This document shows positions 39,714 to 48,434 of a DNA stretch of 59,474 nucleotides, in pieces. The notes under the pieces were generated by a model that ran no database searches, was not told the DNA's origin, and was given only the letters and a program-made list of their open reading frames with translations. The translations under genes and the position numbers were made by a program. The first letter of the stretch is position 1. Each line of letters begins with the position of its first letter. Origin of the DNA: a virus. The DNA lies in IMG/VR virus record IMGVR_UViG_3300044940_000380, positions 1 through 59,474 of that record. One strand, 5' to 3'.

Positions 39714-40694
39714 ATGAGCTGTGTTTATAAAGGTTTTGTGATAGATACAGATCTATCAAGGAATGCTAAAGGTGGAACCGAAATGATGCGGCAACGTTTA
39801 ATTAATAACGTGAGCCCTAATTTGTTAAATCAATTTGCCATACATATTTCAAGACCTAGAAAATTGTATGAAGATGTTCCAAATATTCTTTGGTGTCATG
39901 ATTTAGCAGAAGATAAAGAAAACGATATATTATTCAACGGTGGTTGGAAAAAATTTGAACATTTTGTGTTTGTTTCTTATTGGCAAAGAGATCAATATAT
40001 TGAAAGATTTAAAATTCCTTATTCAAAATGTTCAGTTATTCAAAATGCTATAGAAACCGAATACGATCCAAAATCTTTAAGTCTTGAAAAAGCTCACAGT
40101 CCAATTCGTTTCATATATCATACAACTCCTCATAGAGGTCTTGCACTCGTCTATCCAATTTTTGATGCACTTTCAAAAGAATTTGACGATATTCATCTTG
40201 ATGTGTATTCTTCGTTTAAAATTTATGGATGGGAAAATAGAGATAAACCATATGAGCAGTTATTTAATAAAATAAAACAACATCCAAAAATGACCTATCA
40301 TGGCACTCAGAGTAATGATACTGTAATTGCTGCACTTAAAAAATCACATATTTTTCTTTTTCCATCAATATGGAAAGAAACTTCATGTATTTCAATGATT
40401 GAAGCAATTAGATGCGGTTGTATAGTTATACATCCAAGTTATGGTGCTCTTACTGAAACATCTTCTGGTGCTACTTTGATGTATGAGTTTACTGAAAATT
40501 TAGAAGATCATGCAAACAGAAGTTATAATGTAGCAAGAAATTTACTTCTTTCACATAGAAAAAATCCAGATATTTTTGAACATATTAGAGATCATGTAAG
40601 ATCTCAATTGCCATATCATAGTATTAGTGTATTTACAAATTCTTGGAATGATTTACTTCAAAAATTATTGACAAATCTGAATAAAAAAATATAA
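39714..40694 (+). CDS. Glycosyltransferase, GT-B fold (GT4-like)
   Basis: A 326-residue transferase. N-terminal acceptor side has AKGGTEMMRQRL (17-28) and ILWCHDLAED; the C-terminal donor side has FIYHTTPHRGL (about 131-141) and FLFPSIWKETSCISMIEAI with the E-x7-E donor-sugar motif, then GCIVIHPSYGALTE. T4-like phages use such enzymes for DNA base or virion glycosylation; the GT29-like gene at 296 is a second transferase in this window. Substrate unknown. Confidence 0.85.
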   Translation: MSCVYKGFVIDTDLSRNAKGGTEMMRQRLINNVSPNLLNQFAIHISRPRKLYEDVPNILWCHDLAEDKENDILFNGGWKKFEHFVFVSYWQRDQYIERFKIPYSKCSVIQNAIETEYDPKSLSLEKAHSPIRFIYHTTPHRGLALVYPIFDALSKEFDDIHLDVYSSFKIYGWENRDKPYEQLFNKIKQHPKMTYHGTQSNDTVIAALKKSHIFLFPSIWKETSCISMIEAIRCGCIVIHPSYGALTETSSGATLMYEFTENLEDHANRSYNVARNLLLSHRKNPDIFEHIRDHVRSQLPYHSISVFTNSWNDLLQKLLTNLNKKI

Positions 40695-40778
40695 TAAAAT
40701 GAAAGAAGAAACAATCATCTAAAATGTAGATAAATATCATAAAGTAAATTCAAGTTAAGCGCGTTGCGCGGGAGGTGT

Positions 40779-41642
40779 GTGATTATACTCGTTGATTATA
40801 ACCAAGTAATTTTGGCTTCTTTGTTTTCTAGTATTGGAAATCATTATAATGTTGAAATTGAAGAAAACCTTATTCGTCACATGTTTCTTAACTCTTTACG
40901 TGTAAATCGTAAAAAGTTCTTTAATGATTTCGGTGAAATAGTTATTTGTACAGACGGAAAGAACTCTTGGAGGCGTGAAGTATTTCCTTACTATAAAGCA
41001 GGACGTCGAAAGTCAAGAGAAGAATCTGAACTCGACTGGAATGAATTATTTAGAATTATAAACGTAATTCGAAATGAATTAATTGAATATTTTCCATATA
41101 AAGTCATATATATTGATCATTGCGAAGCAGATGATATTATTGGTACGATAATTGAAAAATATGGAACAAAGTTAAATACGAGCAATTCAGAACAATTTCT
41201 TATCTTATCTGGTGATAAAGATTACATTCAACTTCATAAATATGCTAATGTTAAGCAATATGATCCAGTAAGGAAAAAATGGATTGAAAATTCTAATCCC
41301 GATAAATATCTTATGGAACATATACTTAGAGGTGATACAGGTGATGGTATACCAAATGTTCTTTCTTCAGATAACTCGATTGTTATAGGAGAACGTCAAA
41401 AAGCTATGACATCGAAAAGAATGGCTGAACTTATGAAAGGTCCAGAATATATGGATGAATTAACTCTATTGCGGTTTCATCGAAATAAGATGATGATTGA
41501 TCTTTCAGAAGTTCCACAAAAATATAAAGATCAAATTCTTGAAGAATATAATAAAGACAAAAAAGTTGGTCGATCTCAACTTTTTAACTTTTTTGTCGAA
41601 AAACGTCTTAAAAATTTAATTGCAGATATAGGTGACTTTTAA
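40779..41642 (+). CDS. rnh: RNase H, T4 Rnh-like 5'-3' exonuclease
   Basis: A 287-residue nuclease of the FEN/5'-nuclease family that removes RNA primers. IILVDYNQ (Asp6), VICTDGKNSWRREVFPYYKAGR (about 62-83) with Asp66 and Arg/Lys residues, HCEADDIIG with three acids, ILSGDKDYIQL and RGDTGDGIPNVLS give the complete metal-binding set. The start is awkward: GTG 40779 has GGGAGG only 3 bases before, while TTG 40764 lies before that site. The H3TH motif (GDGIPN) is intact. Confidence 0.88.
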   Translation: MIILVDYNQVILASLFSSIGNHYNVEIEENLIRHMFLNSLRVNRKKFFNDFGEIVICTDGKNSWRREVFPYYKAGRRKSREESELDWNELFRIINVIRNELIEYFPYKVIYIDHCEADDIIGTIIEKYGTKLNTSNSEQFLILSGDKDYIQLHKYANVKQYDPVRKKWIENSNPDKYLMEHILRGDTGDGIPNVLSSDNSIVIGERQKAMTSKRMAELMKGPEYMDELTLLRFHRNKMMIDLSEVPQKYKDQILEEYNKDKKVGRSQLFNFFVEKRLKNLIADIGDF

Positions 41643-42085
41643 TGCTATTATCAATATCAGAAATTGTTAAAAAAGCTACAGAACTTAAAACTGATGAAGA
41701 GAAAATATCTTGGTTAAAAGCTCATGACAATCCAGCTCTTCGAACTGTTTTAAAATATACATATGATAAGGAAAACATCAAATTCTTGATTCCAAAAACA
41801 CCTCCTACATGGAAGAAAAATAACTATTTTGATGTAGAAGGAAAGCTTTATAAAGAAGCACGACGTCTTCGAATCTTTATACAGGGTGGTGGTTATGATA
41901 ATTTAGATAGAGAGAAAAGAGAAAATCTATTTATCGATCTTTTAGAAAATATTGATAATGGAGATGCAGAACTTTTATGCAAAATGATAGCACAAGAACC
42001 TATTGAAGGTCTTTCAAAATCAGTTGTTGTTGCAGCATTTCCTGAAGAGTTTCCGCAAAATCAAGTTGACAAATCAAATCAATAA
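41642..42085 (+). CDS. Conserved T4-like protein (DUF6433-like)
   Basis: A 147-residue helical protein. Opening LSISEIVKKATELKTDEEK then WLKAHDNPALRTVLKYTYD (25-43) and FLIPKTPPTWKKN are a pattern I know from marine T4-like phages next to RNase H. TAATG overlap with RNase H. Function unknown; a replication-linked role is suggested only by position. Confidence 0.7.
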   Translation: MLLSISEIVKKATELKTDEEKISWLKAHDNPALRTVLKYTYDKENIKFLIPKTPPTWKKNNYFDVEGKLYKEARRLRIFIQGGGYDNLDREKRENLFIDLLENIDNGDAELLCKMIAQEPIEGLSKSVVVAAFPEEFPQNQVDKSNQ

Positions 42086-42092
42086 TGATAAT
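42065..42092 (+). promoter_or_regulatory. Possible TTGACA promoter
   Basis: TTGACA 42065-42070 and GATAAT 42087-42092 (16-base spacer), inside the end of the previous gene. Confidence 0.55.
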
Positions 42093-42130
42093 GTAAAAAT
42101 ACAAGTAATAAGTAAAGGATGAAAAATCTT

Positions 42131-42283
42131 ATGAAAAAGTCTTTCAAGAAATTTCGTGATGAAGATTGGAATCAAGATGAAGATTATCGTCGCAAAGATA
42201 AAAAAATGCGCGATCGGCGTCAAAAACGCAAAATGAAAATTGATTATCGTTTTTCACAATTTAAAAATAATAAAGAAGAGTAA
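42131..42283 (+). CDS. Very small Lys/Arg/Asp-rich protein (50 aa)
   Basis: Opens MKKSFKKFRDEDWNQDEDYR and continues RRKDKKMRDRRQKRK. ATG 42119 is also in frame; AAAGGA sits right before 42119, so 42131 has a long 12-base spacing. Similar short, highly charged proteins are common in marine T4-like phages. Role unknown. Confidence 0.6.
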   Translation: MKKSFKKFRDEDWNQDEDYRRKDKKMRDRRQKRKMKIDYRFSQFKNNKEE

Positions 42284-42360
42284 ATATTGAATGATACTTT
42301 ATTATTATCATAATAAACACTGTTTTATTTTATTTTCAAAAAGTTTGAGGTATTTCATTA

Positions 42361-42954
42361 ATGCAACCTTATGATAATGTTATTGTTGTAGATGCCGATG
42401 GTGTTCTGCTTTATTATGAACATGCATTTCACATGTGGATGGTATCAAAAGGTTATACTGTAACCGAAACGGGATTTTATAATATACACGAAAAATATTC
42501 TATTTCTAAAGAAGAAAGTAAACAACTTGTTGAAACTTTCAATCATAGTGCAGCTTTAAGTCGTCTTCCTCCGGTAAGAGATGCAATTAAATATGTTCGT
42601 AAATTGCATGAAGAATACGGTTATGTTTTTCATTGCATTACTGCTATTCCAAATACTGTAGATACTTATAATGCTAGAATGAAAAATATTGAAAATCTTT
42701 TTGGAAAAACTGCATTTGAAAGATTAACACTCTGTGATCATTCAGAAAACAAAAAAGAATTGCTTAAAGAATATAAAGATACAGGCTGTTATTGGATCGA
42801 AGATCTTCACGAAAATCTTAAATACGGTGTTGATCTTGGTATGAAAGGAATTTTAATGGATCATCACTATAATAGATTTGAAAGAAATGATTTCGAATAT
42901 AAAAGAGTTTACAATTGGAAAGAAATTTACAAAGAAATAGTGGGTATAGACTAA
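42361..42954 (+). CDS. HAD-like hydrolase
   Basis: A 197-residue haloacid-dehalogenase-fold protein. VVDADGVLLYY (9-19) has the nucleophile Asp11 and acid/base Asp13; TAIP at about 99-102 is motif II; WIEDLHENLKYGVDLGMKGI (about 144-163) carries the motif IV acids. Phage members are predicted phosphatases, some acting on 5'-nucleotides. Substrate unknown. A terminator follows 50 bases on. Confidence 0.8.
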   Translation: MQPYDNVIVVDADGVLLYYEHAFHMWMVSKGYTVTETGFYNIHEKYSISKEESKQLVETFNHSAALSRLPPVRDAIKYVRKLHEEYGYVFHCITAIPNTVDTYNARMKNIENLFGKTAFERLTLCDHSENKKELLKEYKDTGCYWIEDLHENLKYGVDLGMKGILMDHHYNRFERNDFEYKRVYNWKEIYKEIVGID

Positions 42955-43003
42955 AAATGATAAATATATTTGTAGATCAGAAACATTCCATAATTTTGGA
43001 ATC

Positions 43004-43030
43004 AAGTGATCTACATAGATCACTTTTTTA
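43004..43030 (+). terminator. Intrinsic terminator
   Basis: AAGTGATCT/AGATCACTT stem with 4-base loop and T-run. Confidence 0.85.
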
Positions 43031-43054
43031 TTTTTTAGGAGATTGATTGACTGA

Positions 43055-43291
43055 ATGCCTATCTATTCGATGCGAAATAAAGAAACTCAAGAAGAGTTTG
43101 AAATTAACATAAAATATTCTGAATTAGAAGAATATTTAAAATCAAATCCTCATATTGAACAAATTTTTACAAAATTTCCTGCAACAGGTGATCCTGTACG
43201 TCTTGGTTTAAGAAAACCGGACGAAGGTTTTCGTGATGTTCTTAGAAATATCAAACACCGCAGCAAAGGGAGCAATATAAACACATTTTAA
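43055..43291 (+). CDS. Conserved T4-like small protein of the MPIYxxRNKET type
   Basis: A 78-residue protein. MPIYSMRNKETQEEFEINIK and LEEYLKSNPHIEQIFTKFP, then KPDEGFRDVLRNIKHRSKG-SNINTF match a protein conserved in marine T4-like phages. The opening resembles FmdB-type proteins but the zinc Cys residues are absent. A terminator overlaps its last codons. Confidence 0.72.
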   Translation: MPIYSMRNKETQEEFEINIKYSELEEYLKSNPHIEQIFTKFPATGDPVRLGLRKPDEGFRDVLRNIKHRSKGSNINTF

Positions 43292-43308
43292 TTGCTCTCT
43301 TTTTTTAA
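43268..43308 (+). terminator. Intrinsic terminator overlapping a stop codon
   Basis: GGAGCAAT/ATTGCTCT with a 14-base loop that contains the stop codon, then eight T. Confidence 0.75.
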
Positions 43309-43325
43309 TAAAAACAGGAGCTTTC

Positions 43326-44078
43326 ATGTCAACAAAAAAACGTCTTACTAAAGCAAAAAGAAACCAAATAGAAAGAGAAACAGATTACCTGTTAAATACA
43401 AAATTCAGAATGAAACGAATTGAACCAATTACAAAAAACCAAGAAAGATTATTTAATTCTTATAAAGAAGGTAAAAATATATTAGCAATAGGATCTGCAG
43501 GTACTGGAAAAACTTATATTTCTCTCTATTTGGCGATTAAAGACGTTATGGATAAAAATCAATATAAGGACGTTATAATAATTAGATCATCAGTTCAATC
43601 TCGCGAACAAGGATATATGCCAGGCAGCGCAGCCGAAAAAATGTCATATTTTGAAACTCCATATATTGATATAATAAATGATTTGTTTGAAAGAAATGAT
43701 GCATATCAAATTATGAAACAAAAAAAGATGATTCGTTTCATGAGTACATCTTTCATTCGCGGTCTTACATTTGATAATTCGATCATTATAGTTGATGAAT
43801 GTCAAAATATGAGATGGGATGAATTAAGAACCATTATAACGAGAGTAGGAGAAGAATCTAGAATCATTTTCTGTGGTGATACAAAACAAGATGATTTAGC
43901 TTGTTCAAAAAACAGACTTGATGTTTCAGGTTTAAGATATTTCAAAAAGGTTATTGATCGCATGAATAGTGATTGTTTTGCAACAATTGAATTTACTATA
44001 GAAGATATTGTAAGATCTAATTTAATTAAAGAATTCATAATAGCAGAAGAAAAGTTAGAATTGGAATTATCTTACTGA
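43326..44078 (+). CDS. phoH: PhoH-like ATPase
   Basis: A 250-residue PhoH family protein, common in marine phages. Walker A IGSAGTGKTYIS (55-66), IIIRSSVQSREQGYMPGSAAEKM (86-108), and Walker B IIIVDECQNM with sensor IIFCGDTKQDD. The family has RNA/DNA helicase-like ATPase domains; some members are linked to RNA processing or phosphate stress. CAGGAG precedes the start. Ends with TGATG overlap with the PAAR gene. Confidence 0.92.
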   Translation: MSTKKRLTKAKRNQIERETDYLLNTKFRMKRIEPITKNQERLFNSYKEGKNILAIGSAGTGKTYISLYLAIKDVMDKNQYKDVIIIRSSVQSREQGYMPGSAAEKMSYFETPYIDIINDLFERNDAYQIMKQKKMIRFMSTSFIRGLTFDNSIIIVDECQNMRWDELRTIITRVGEESRIIFCGDTKQDDLACSKNRLDVSGLRYFKKVIDRMNSDCFATIEFTIEDIVRSNLIKEFIIAEEKLELELSY

Positions 44079-44365
44079 TGCCTTTAATAGCAGTAGAAGG
44101 AGATGAAAACACTCATGGCGCCGGCGCTCTTATAGCAGCCGGCGGCTCTTCTCCGCAGAAAGTTTTTATTTCAAATAAACCAATAATAGTTCATCCAAGT
44201 CCTGCTGAACCGGATAATTTTTTACATCCTCCACCACCGACTGATACGGCTGAAGGTTCTACTAAAGTAAGTGCTTATGGATTACCTATTCATCGAGATG
44301 GAGATCTAAGAGAATGTGGAGCCGCTACTGTAGTTACAGGTCAATCAAAAGTATTTGCAGGATAA
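44078..44365 (+). CDS. PAAR-domain tail spike tip (T4 gp5.4-like)
   Basis: A 95-residue PAAR protein: GDENTHGAGALIAAGGS (8-24), VFISNKPIIVHPSP, GLPIHRDGDLRECG and GQSKVFAG are the usual short strands with His/Cys metal ligands. It caps the central spike of the contractile tail and pierces the outer membrane. Coupled to phoH by TGATG, which is unusual but intact. Confidence 0.9.
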   Translation: MPLIAVEGDENTHGAGALIAAGGSSPQKVFISNKPIIVHPSPAEPDNFLHPPPPTDTAEGSTKVSAYGLPIHRDGDLRECGAATVVTGQSKVFAG

Positions 44366-44416
44366 AACTTTAAAATATCTGATAAAAACAATTCTATCAG
44401 CACTTTAAAATGTGAA

Positions 44417-44444
44417 TTGACAGTCTTACCTGTCATATTATAAA
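44417..44444 (+). promoter_or_regulatory. TTGACA promoter with dyad in spacer
   Basis: TTGACA 44417-44422, TATAAA 44439-44444 (16-base spacer). TGACAG (44418-44423) and CTGTCA (44430-44435) form an inverted repeat across the -35 and spacer, an operator candidate. Confidence 0.6.
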
Positions 44445-44447
44445 GTA

Positions 44448-44475
44448 TTGACTTTTTTTAATATTTTATTATAAT
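44448..44475 (+). promoter_or_regulatory. Second promoter TTGACT-16-TATAAT
   Basis: TTGACT 44448-44453 and TATAAT 44470-44475, 40 bases before the nuclease gene. Confidence 0.7.
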
Positions 44476-44515
44476 AATATACATACAAATCAAATGCATA
44501 TAATAGAGGAATAAT

Positions 44516-45172
44516 ATGTTTGAACACATAACTGGAATTGAACTTCCAGATTTAAAAGTTGAAATGACAGATTTGGGTCGTTTTTACATTACACCAGAAG
44601 GAAAAAAATATCCTTCTGTAACAACTGTATTATCTGCGGCTTCAGATAATTCTTGGAAAGAAGAATGGATTGCAAGAGTAGGAAAAGAAAAAGCTGAAAG
44701 AATTTCTCGTAAAGCTACTTCACGTGGTACTGCTGTTCATGAAATTATAGAACAATATTTGAAAAATAATAAGAATTATGCACAAGGACATATGCCTTCA
44801 AATATTGCAAATTTTAAATATATCAAACATTTTCTTGATACACATATAGGAAAAATAGCAGGTTTAGAGCTTCCTCTGTATTCTGATGTTTTGCGTATTG
44901 CGGGCCGTGTTGATTGTATAGCTGAATGGGATAAAACTTTAGCAATAGTAGATTTTAAAACAAGCAGAAAAGAAAAATCTAGAGATGATATTCATAGCTA
45001 TTTTTTACAATGTAGTGCTTATTCCTATATGTTTTATGAAAGAACAAGTCTTTTAGCAAAAAAACTTGTTGTAGTCATGTCAGTTGATGAAGGTGATTCA
45101 ATTGTATTTACTGAAAAGGTAAGTGATTGGCTACCAAAATTTGTAGAATTAAGAAAAAAAGTGCTTTTTTAA
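44516..45172 (+). CDS. PD-(D/E)XK nuclease (RecB/Cas4-like exonuclease fold)
   Basis: A 218-residue nuclease. YPSVTTVLSA (32-41), RGTAVHEIIEQYL (70-82, His75), AGRVDCIAEWDKTLAIVDFKTS (129-150) with Asp133, Asp146 and Lys148, and QCSAYSYMF give the PD-(D/E)XK catalytic set seen in RecB-family phage exonucleases. The N-terminal DLGRFYITPEGKKYPS is also typical. Likely acts in DNA end processing or host DNA breakdown. Strong tandem promoters suggest early expression. Confidence 0.85.
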   Translation: MFEHITGIELPDLKVEMTDLGRFYITPEGKKYPSVTTVLSAASDNSWKEEWIARVGKEKAERISRKATSRGTAVHEIIEQYLKNNKNYAQGHMPSNIANFKYIKHFLDTHIGKIAGLELPLYSDVLRIAGRVDCIAEWDKTLAIVDFKTSRKEKSRDDIHSYFLQCSAYSYMFYERTSLLAKKLVVVMSVDEGDSIVFTEKVSDWLPKFVELRKKVLF

Positions 45173-45240
45173 AAATTTTAATGATTTTTGAAATATCATC
45201 TTTATACTTTATTTATGAAAAATATTCAAAAAATTAGTAG

Positions 45241-45269
45241 TTGACATTTATTTTTAAATAATATATATA
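45241..45269 (+). promoter_or_regulatory. TTGACATTTAT promoter
   Basis: TTGACA 45241-45246, 17-base spacer, TATATA 45264-45269, giving a long (about 115-base) leader before the next gene. Confidence 0.8.
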
Positions 45270-45392
45270 CTCATTATTATCAAATATGTGCAAAAATGAG
45301 TTTTAAATGATGGTACAATACAAATTATTTTAGTTTTAACTATTATTCAATTCAAAATTTCTTTTCATAGATTTTTGAAATGAAATAAATCA

Positions 45393-45704
45393 ATGACAAA
45401 AGCACGTTTTGATATCACTGCCATTATTTATGATAAACGCGGTCGAGTTCTTTCTATTGGAAAAAATAGTTACATCAAAACTCATCCTGAAATGAAAAAA
45501 CATGCAGAAAGGGTCGGTCTTCCTCAAAAAATTTTCTTGCATGCTGAAGTTCATGCTATTGTAAGATGTAAAAATTTGCAAAAAGCTCATAAAATTTCTA
45601 TTATGCGTTTTGATAGTAAAGGTAATCCTAAAATTGCAAAACCGTGTCCTGTATGTGAAAGTGCTATTAAAGCGGCTGGTATAAAGATTGTAGAGCACAC
45701 TTAA
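45393..45704 (+). CDS. Cytidine/dCMP deaminase-like protein
   Basis: A 103-residue zinc deaminase fold. HAE at 50-52 (FLHAEVHAI) and PCPVC at 84-88 are the zinc ligands and catalytic Glu. At 103 residues it is shorter than T4 dCMP deaminase (193) and lacks its extra zinc site. It may deaminate dCMP, making dUMP for the thymidylate synthase at 9797, or act on another base. No clear ribosome-binding site. Confidence 0.78.
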   Translation: MTKARFDITAIIYDKRGRVLSIGKNSYIKTHPEMKKHAERVGLPQKIFLHAEVHAIVRCKNLQKAHKISIMRFDSKGNPKIAKPCPVCESAIKAAGIKIVEHT

Positions 45705-45732
45705 AGTCATATCATTTATTTTATTAATAAAA

Positions 45733-46302
45733 ATGAATATTTTCATTTTGTCTGAAAATCCTGTTGAAGCAGCAAGTATGCTTTGTGATAAGCATGCAGG
45801 CGGTAAAATGGTAGTTGAAAGTGCTCAAATGCTTTCAACTGCACATCGAATGTTAGATGGTATGCTTACACGTGGACCTTCTAAATCTGGTAAAACTATT
45901 TCTAAAAAATGGATACATCCAGATGAAGAAATGGATCGTGTTCTTTACAAAGCTGTGCATATGTCACATCCATGTACAATATGGACAATGACTTCAAGTT
46001 CAAATTATGAATGGCATTATGAATACTATATTGCTCTTTGCAAAGAGTATACATATCGTTATGGTAAGATTCATAGCACTGATAAACTTTTAACTGAATA
46101 TCTTAAACATATTCCAAAAAATATTAAACACGGTCCTCGCACACAATTTCCTCTTGCTATGAAATCAAATCCAGAGTGTATGTTTCCAGATGATCCAGTT
46201 AAATCGTATCGTATGTTCTATCAGACTAAACAAAATCGCTTTAAGATGGTATGGACTAAAAGATCGGTACCAGAATGGTTTAAACAAAGGGAACCATTTT
46301 AA
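45733..46302 (+). CDS. Conserved T4-like protein, pyrimidine-dimer-glycosylase-like family
   Basis: A 189-residue protein. MNIFILSENPVEAASMLCDK then MVVESAQMLSTAHRM, SHPCTIWTMTSSSNYEWHYE (78-97) and CKEYTYRYGKIH match a family widespread in marine phages that is often annotated as a pyrimidine dimer DNA glycosylase relative. Whether it has repair activity is not shown here. Ends with TAATG overlap with the next gene. Confidence 0.65.
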   Translation: MNIFILSENPVEAASMLCDKHAGGKMVVESAQMLSTAHRMLDGMLTRGPSKSGKTISKKWIHPDEEMDRVLYKAVHMSHPCTIWTMTSSSNYEWHYEYYIALCKEYTYRYGKIHSTDKLLTEYLKHIPKNIKHGPRTQFPLAMKSNPECMFPDDPVKSYRMFYQTKQNRFKMVWTKRSVPEWFKQREPF

Positions 46303-46640
46303 TGGTTTCATATAAAAGAACATCTAAAAACATATCAAAAAATATAAGAAAAACAACAACTCAATTATCTAATGGTTCATATTTAAATACGACTTCAATT
46401 AAAACTGGAACCGGTAGAGTTTCATATACACAAAAATCAAATGGTCAATCTTACACAACGGTAACTACAAAATTTGGTAATGGTTTTGTTGAACGCCGCA
46501 GAATTTCAAGTAATAATTCTAAAAAATCAAAAAATATTTCAAAAGAAAATCCACTTATTGGCTATCTGATGTTGATTATTCTTCTATTTTTTGTATATTT
46601 TGTTTCTCTTTTCATAAATATAATCAAAAGTTTAATATAA
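46302..46640 (+). CDS. Protein with C-terminal membrane segment, unknown
   Basis: A 112-residue protein. The first 80 residues are Ser/Thr/Lys-rich with repeated strand-like segments (NGSYLNTTSIKTGTGRVSYT, KSNGQSYTTVTTKFGNGFVE). Residues 86-108 are one membrane segment (LMLIILLFFVYFVSLFI). Coupled to the previous gene. Not recognised. Confidence 0.65.
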   Translation: MVSYKRTSKNISKNIRKTTTQLSNGSYLNTTSIKTGTGRVSYTQKSNGQSYTTVTTKFGNGFVERRRISSNNSKKSKNISKENPLIGYLMLIILLFFVYFVSLFINIIKSLI

Positions 46641-46675
46641 AAAGCTCAAATATCAATCAATACGGAGACGCAAAT

Positions 46676-46978
46676 ATGAGCCGTTATATTATAATAGAAA
46701 AAGATTTGGGAGTATTTGCTGGAGTTTTTGATAAATATCCTGTATTTGCAAAAAATGATATTTTTGGATTCAACAGAATAACAAGTTTTTCTTCTCGTGA
46801 AAATGCAGAAGAATGGATTCATAATTATCTTAATAAAGATAAGAATGAATTTGATATAGTTGAAATTGAAACACCATATGATTTCGTTACAATTATAGAT
46901 GTAATTCGTAGTGGTTATGGTCAATATACACATTATATGATGGACAATATTCCTATGATTTCAGATAAAATACATTAG
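46676..46978 (+). CDS. Small conserved protein, unknown
   Basis: A 100-residue protein. YIIIEKDLGVFAGVFDKYPV at 4-23, FSSRENAEEWIHNYL helix at 42-56, then IVEIETPYDFVTIIDVIRSG. The layout (strands then ENAEEWI helix) is familiar from small T4-like proteins. ACGGAGACG precedes the start. Function unknown. Confidence 0.65.
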   Translation: MSRYIIIEKDLGVFAGVFDKYPVFAKNDIFGFNRITSFSSRENAEEWIHNYLNKDKNEFDIVEIETPYDFVTIIDVIRSGYGQYTHYMMDNIPMISDKIH

Positions 46979-47030
46979 ATATAATTTTGTTGTTCTGATG
47001 TAAATGATATATTTTAAAATCAAAATATAG

Positions 47031-47059
47031 TTGACATTTGTAAAGAATCAGTTTATATT
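47031..47059 (+). promoter_or_regulatory. TTGACATTTGT promoter
   Basis: TTGACA 47031-47036, 17-base spacer, TATATT 47054-47059, about 160 bases before the DUF932 gene. Confidence 0.75.
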
Positions 47060-47226
47060 TTCAAATATAAGTAAATATTCATTTTGTAATCAATTAACGA
47101 ATATATACAGTAATGGTAAAATAACGATCTTCAAAACAGTTCATGAAGATTTCATTCATTCCTCCGTCATCAAAATATTAAAAATAACGTAAATTGTAAC
47201 ATATATAAAATGAAAGGAAACATACT

Positions 47227-48183
47227 ATGACACATATGATTGAAATGATAGATGGGCGCGCACAAATGGCATATCGTTCTTCTCAGGGAAAACCTTGGCA
47301 CAAACTTGGTGTTCCTGTTGATGATGATATGACACCCGAAGAGATGATGAATGCTGCTGGTCTTAACTGGACAGTAAAAAAAGTAGATACATTTATCGAT
47401 TTTAATGGAAAACAAATTAAAACTGGAATTCAAACACTTATTCGTGAAAGTGACGGCAAAATTCTTACACAAGTCGGTCCTGGTTGGAACCCCGTTCAAA
47501 ATAAAGAAGCATTTGAATTCTTTACAGATTTTGTAGAAAAAGGTGATATGATCATGGATACTGCGGGTTCATTAAAAGAAGGTCGTATTGTGTGGGTTTT
47601 AGCTGATATCCGTGATGGATTTACTCTTTTTGGCGGTGATGAGGTTAAAGGTTATCTGCTCTTTTCAAATCCTCATCTTTATGGTAAGTCAATAGATATC
47701 AAGTTTGTTTTGACACGCGTTGTTTGTTATAATACCATTTCAGTTGCTTTAAATGAAAAAGGTCAACCTTCTGTTCGTGTAAATCATCGTTCTAAGTTTG
47801 ATGCTGAACGCGTAAAAGAAGTTCTTGGTCTTTCTCATCGTAAAGTTGAAAAATTCAAGGAAGTAGCTGAATTTCTTGGATCGAAGCAAGCAAATGTAAT
47901 TGATATTCGAGATTATTTTGGTAAGGTATTTGGAAAATCTAATAAAGAAGATAAGGATATCAGTCGTACTGCAGAAATGGTTATGAATCTAATTGAAACA
48001 CAACCCGGTGCAGAATTTCAAAAAGGAAGTTGGTGGCAAGTCTATAACTCTGTGACTTATGCTACAGATCATATTCTTGGACGTTCTGATGATACTCGTA
48101 TGACTTCTGCGTGGTTTGGTACAAATGCAAAACGCAAAATTGATGCTCTAAATCTTGCAGTAAAATATGCTGAGGCTGCTTAA
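47227..48183 (+). CDS. DUF932 / phage-plasmid-like protein (TIGR03299 type)
   Basis: A 318-residue protein. PWHKLGVPVDDDMTPEEMMN (23-42), TQVGPGWNPVQNKEAFEFF (about 81-99), GGDEVKGYLLFSNPHLYGKS, TRVVCYNTISVAL and GSWWQVYNSVTYATDHILG are the family signature of DUF932, common on plasmids and phages. Function is unknown; a role in DNA metabolism or restriction evasion has been suggested for relatives but is not visible here. GAAAGGAAAC precedes the start. Confidence 0.88.
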   Translation: MTHMIEMIDGRAQMAYRSSQGKPWHKLGVPVDDDMTPEEMMNAAGLNWTVKKVDTFIDFNGKQIKTGIQTLIRESDGKILTQVGPGWNPVQNKEAFEFFTDFVEKGDMIMDTAGSLKEGRIVWVLADIRDGFTLFGGDEVKGYLLFSNPHLYGKSIDIKFVLTRVVCYNTISVALNEKGQPSVRVNHRSKFDAERVKEVLGLSHRKVEKFKEVAEFLGSKQANVIDIRDYFGKVFGKSNKEDKDISRTAEMVMNLIETQPGAEFQKGSWWQVYNSVTYATDHILGRSDDTRMTSAWFGTNAKRKIDALNLAVKYAEAA

Positions 48184-48401
48184 TGCAGCTTCAGCGCAAT
48201 ACTTATCAAGAAATGTTACCATCAACGTATGTTTCTAACTATAAAATTTTCATAGATTGAAGATGATTTCTATAATCATAACAGTTTCTAGAACTCAACC
48301 AGTTGATCGCTCATTGACGAAAAAGCATTTTATATATTGATATATATCAGAACAAATCGGTAAACTGGTGATCAACTGATCTACATAAATAATCTATATT
48401 C

Positions 48402-48431
48402 AAACCAACCAGTCAAAACTGGTTGGTTTTT
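48402..48431 (+). terminator. Intrinsic terminator
   Basis: AAACCAACCAGT/ACTGGTTGGTTT, perfect 12-bp stem, loop CAAA, T-run. Confidence 0.92.
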
Positions 48432-48434
48432 GTG

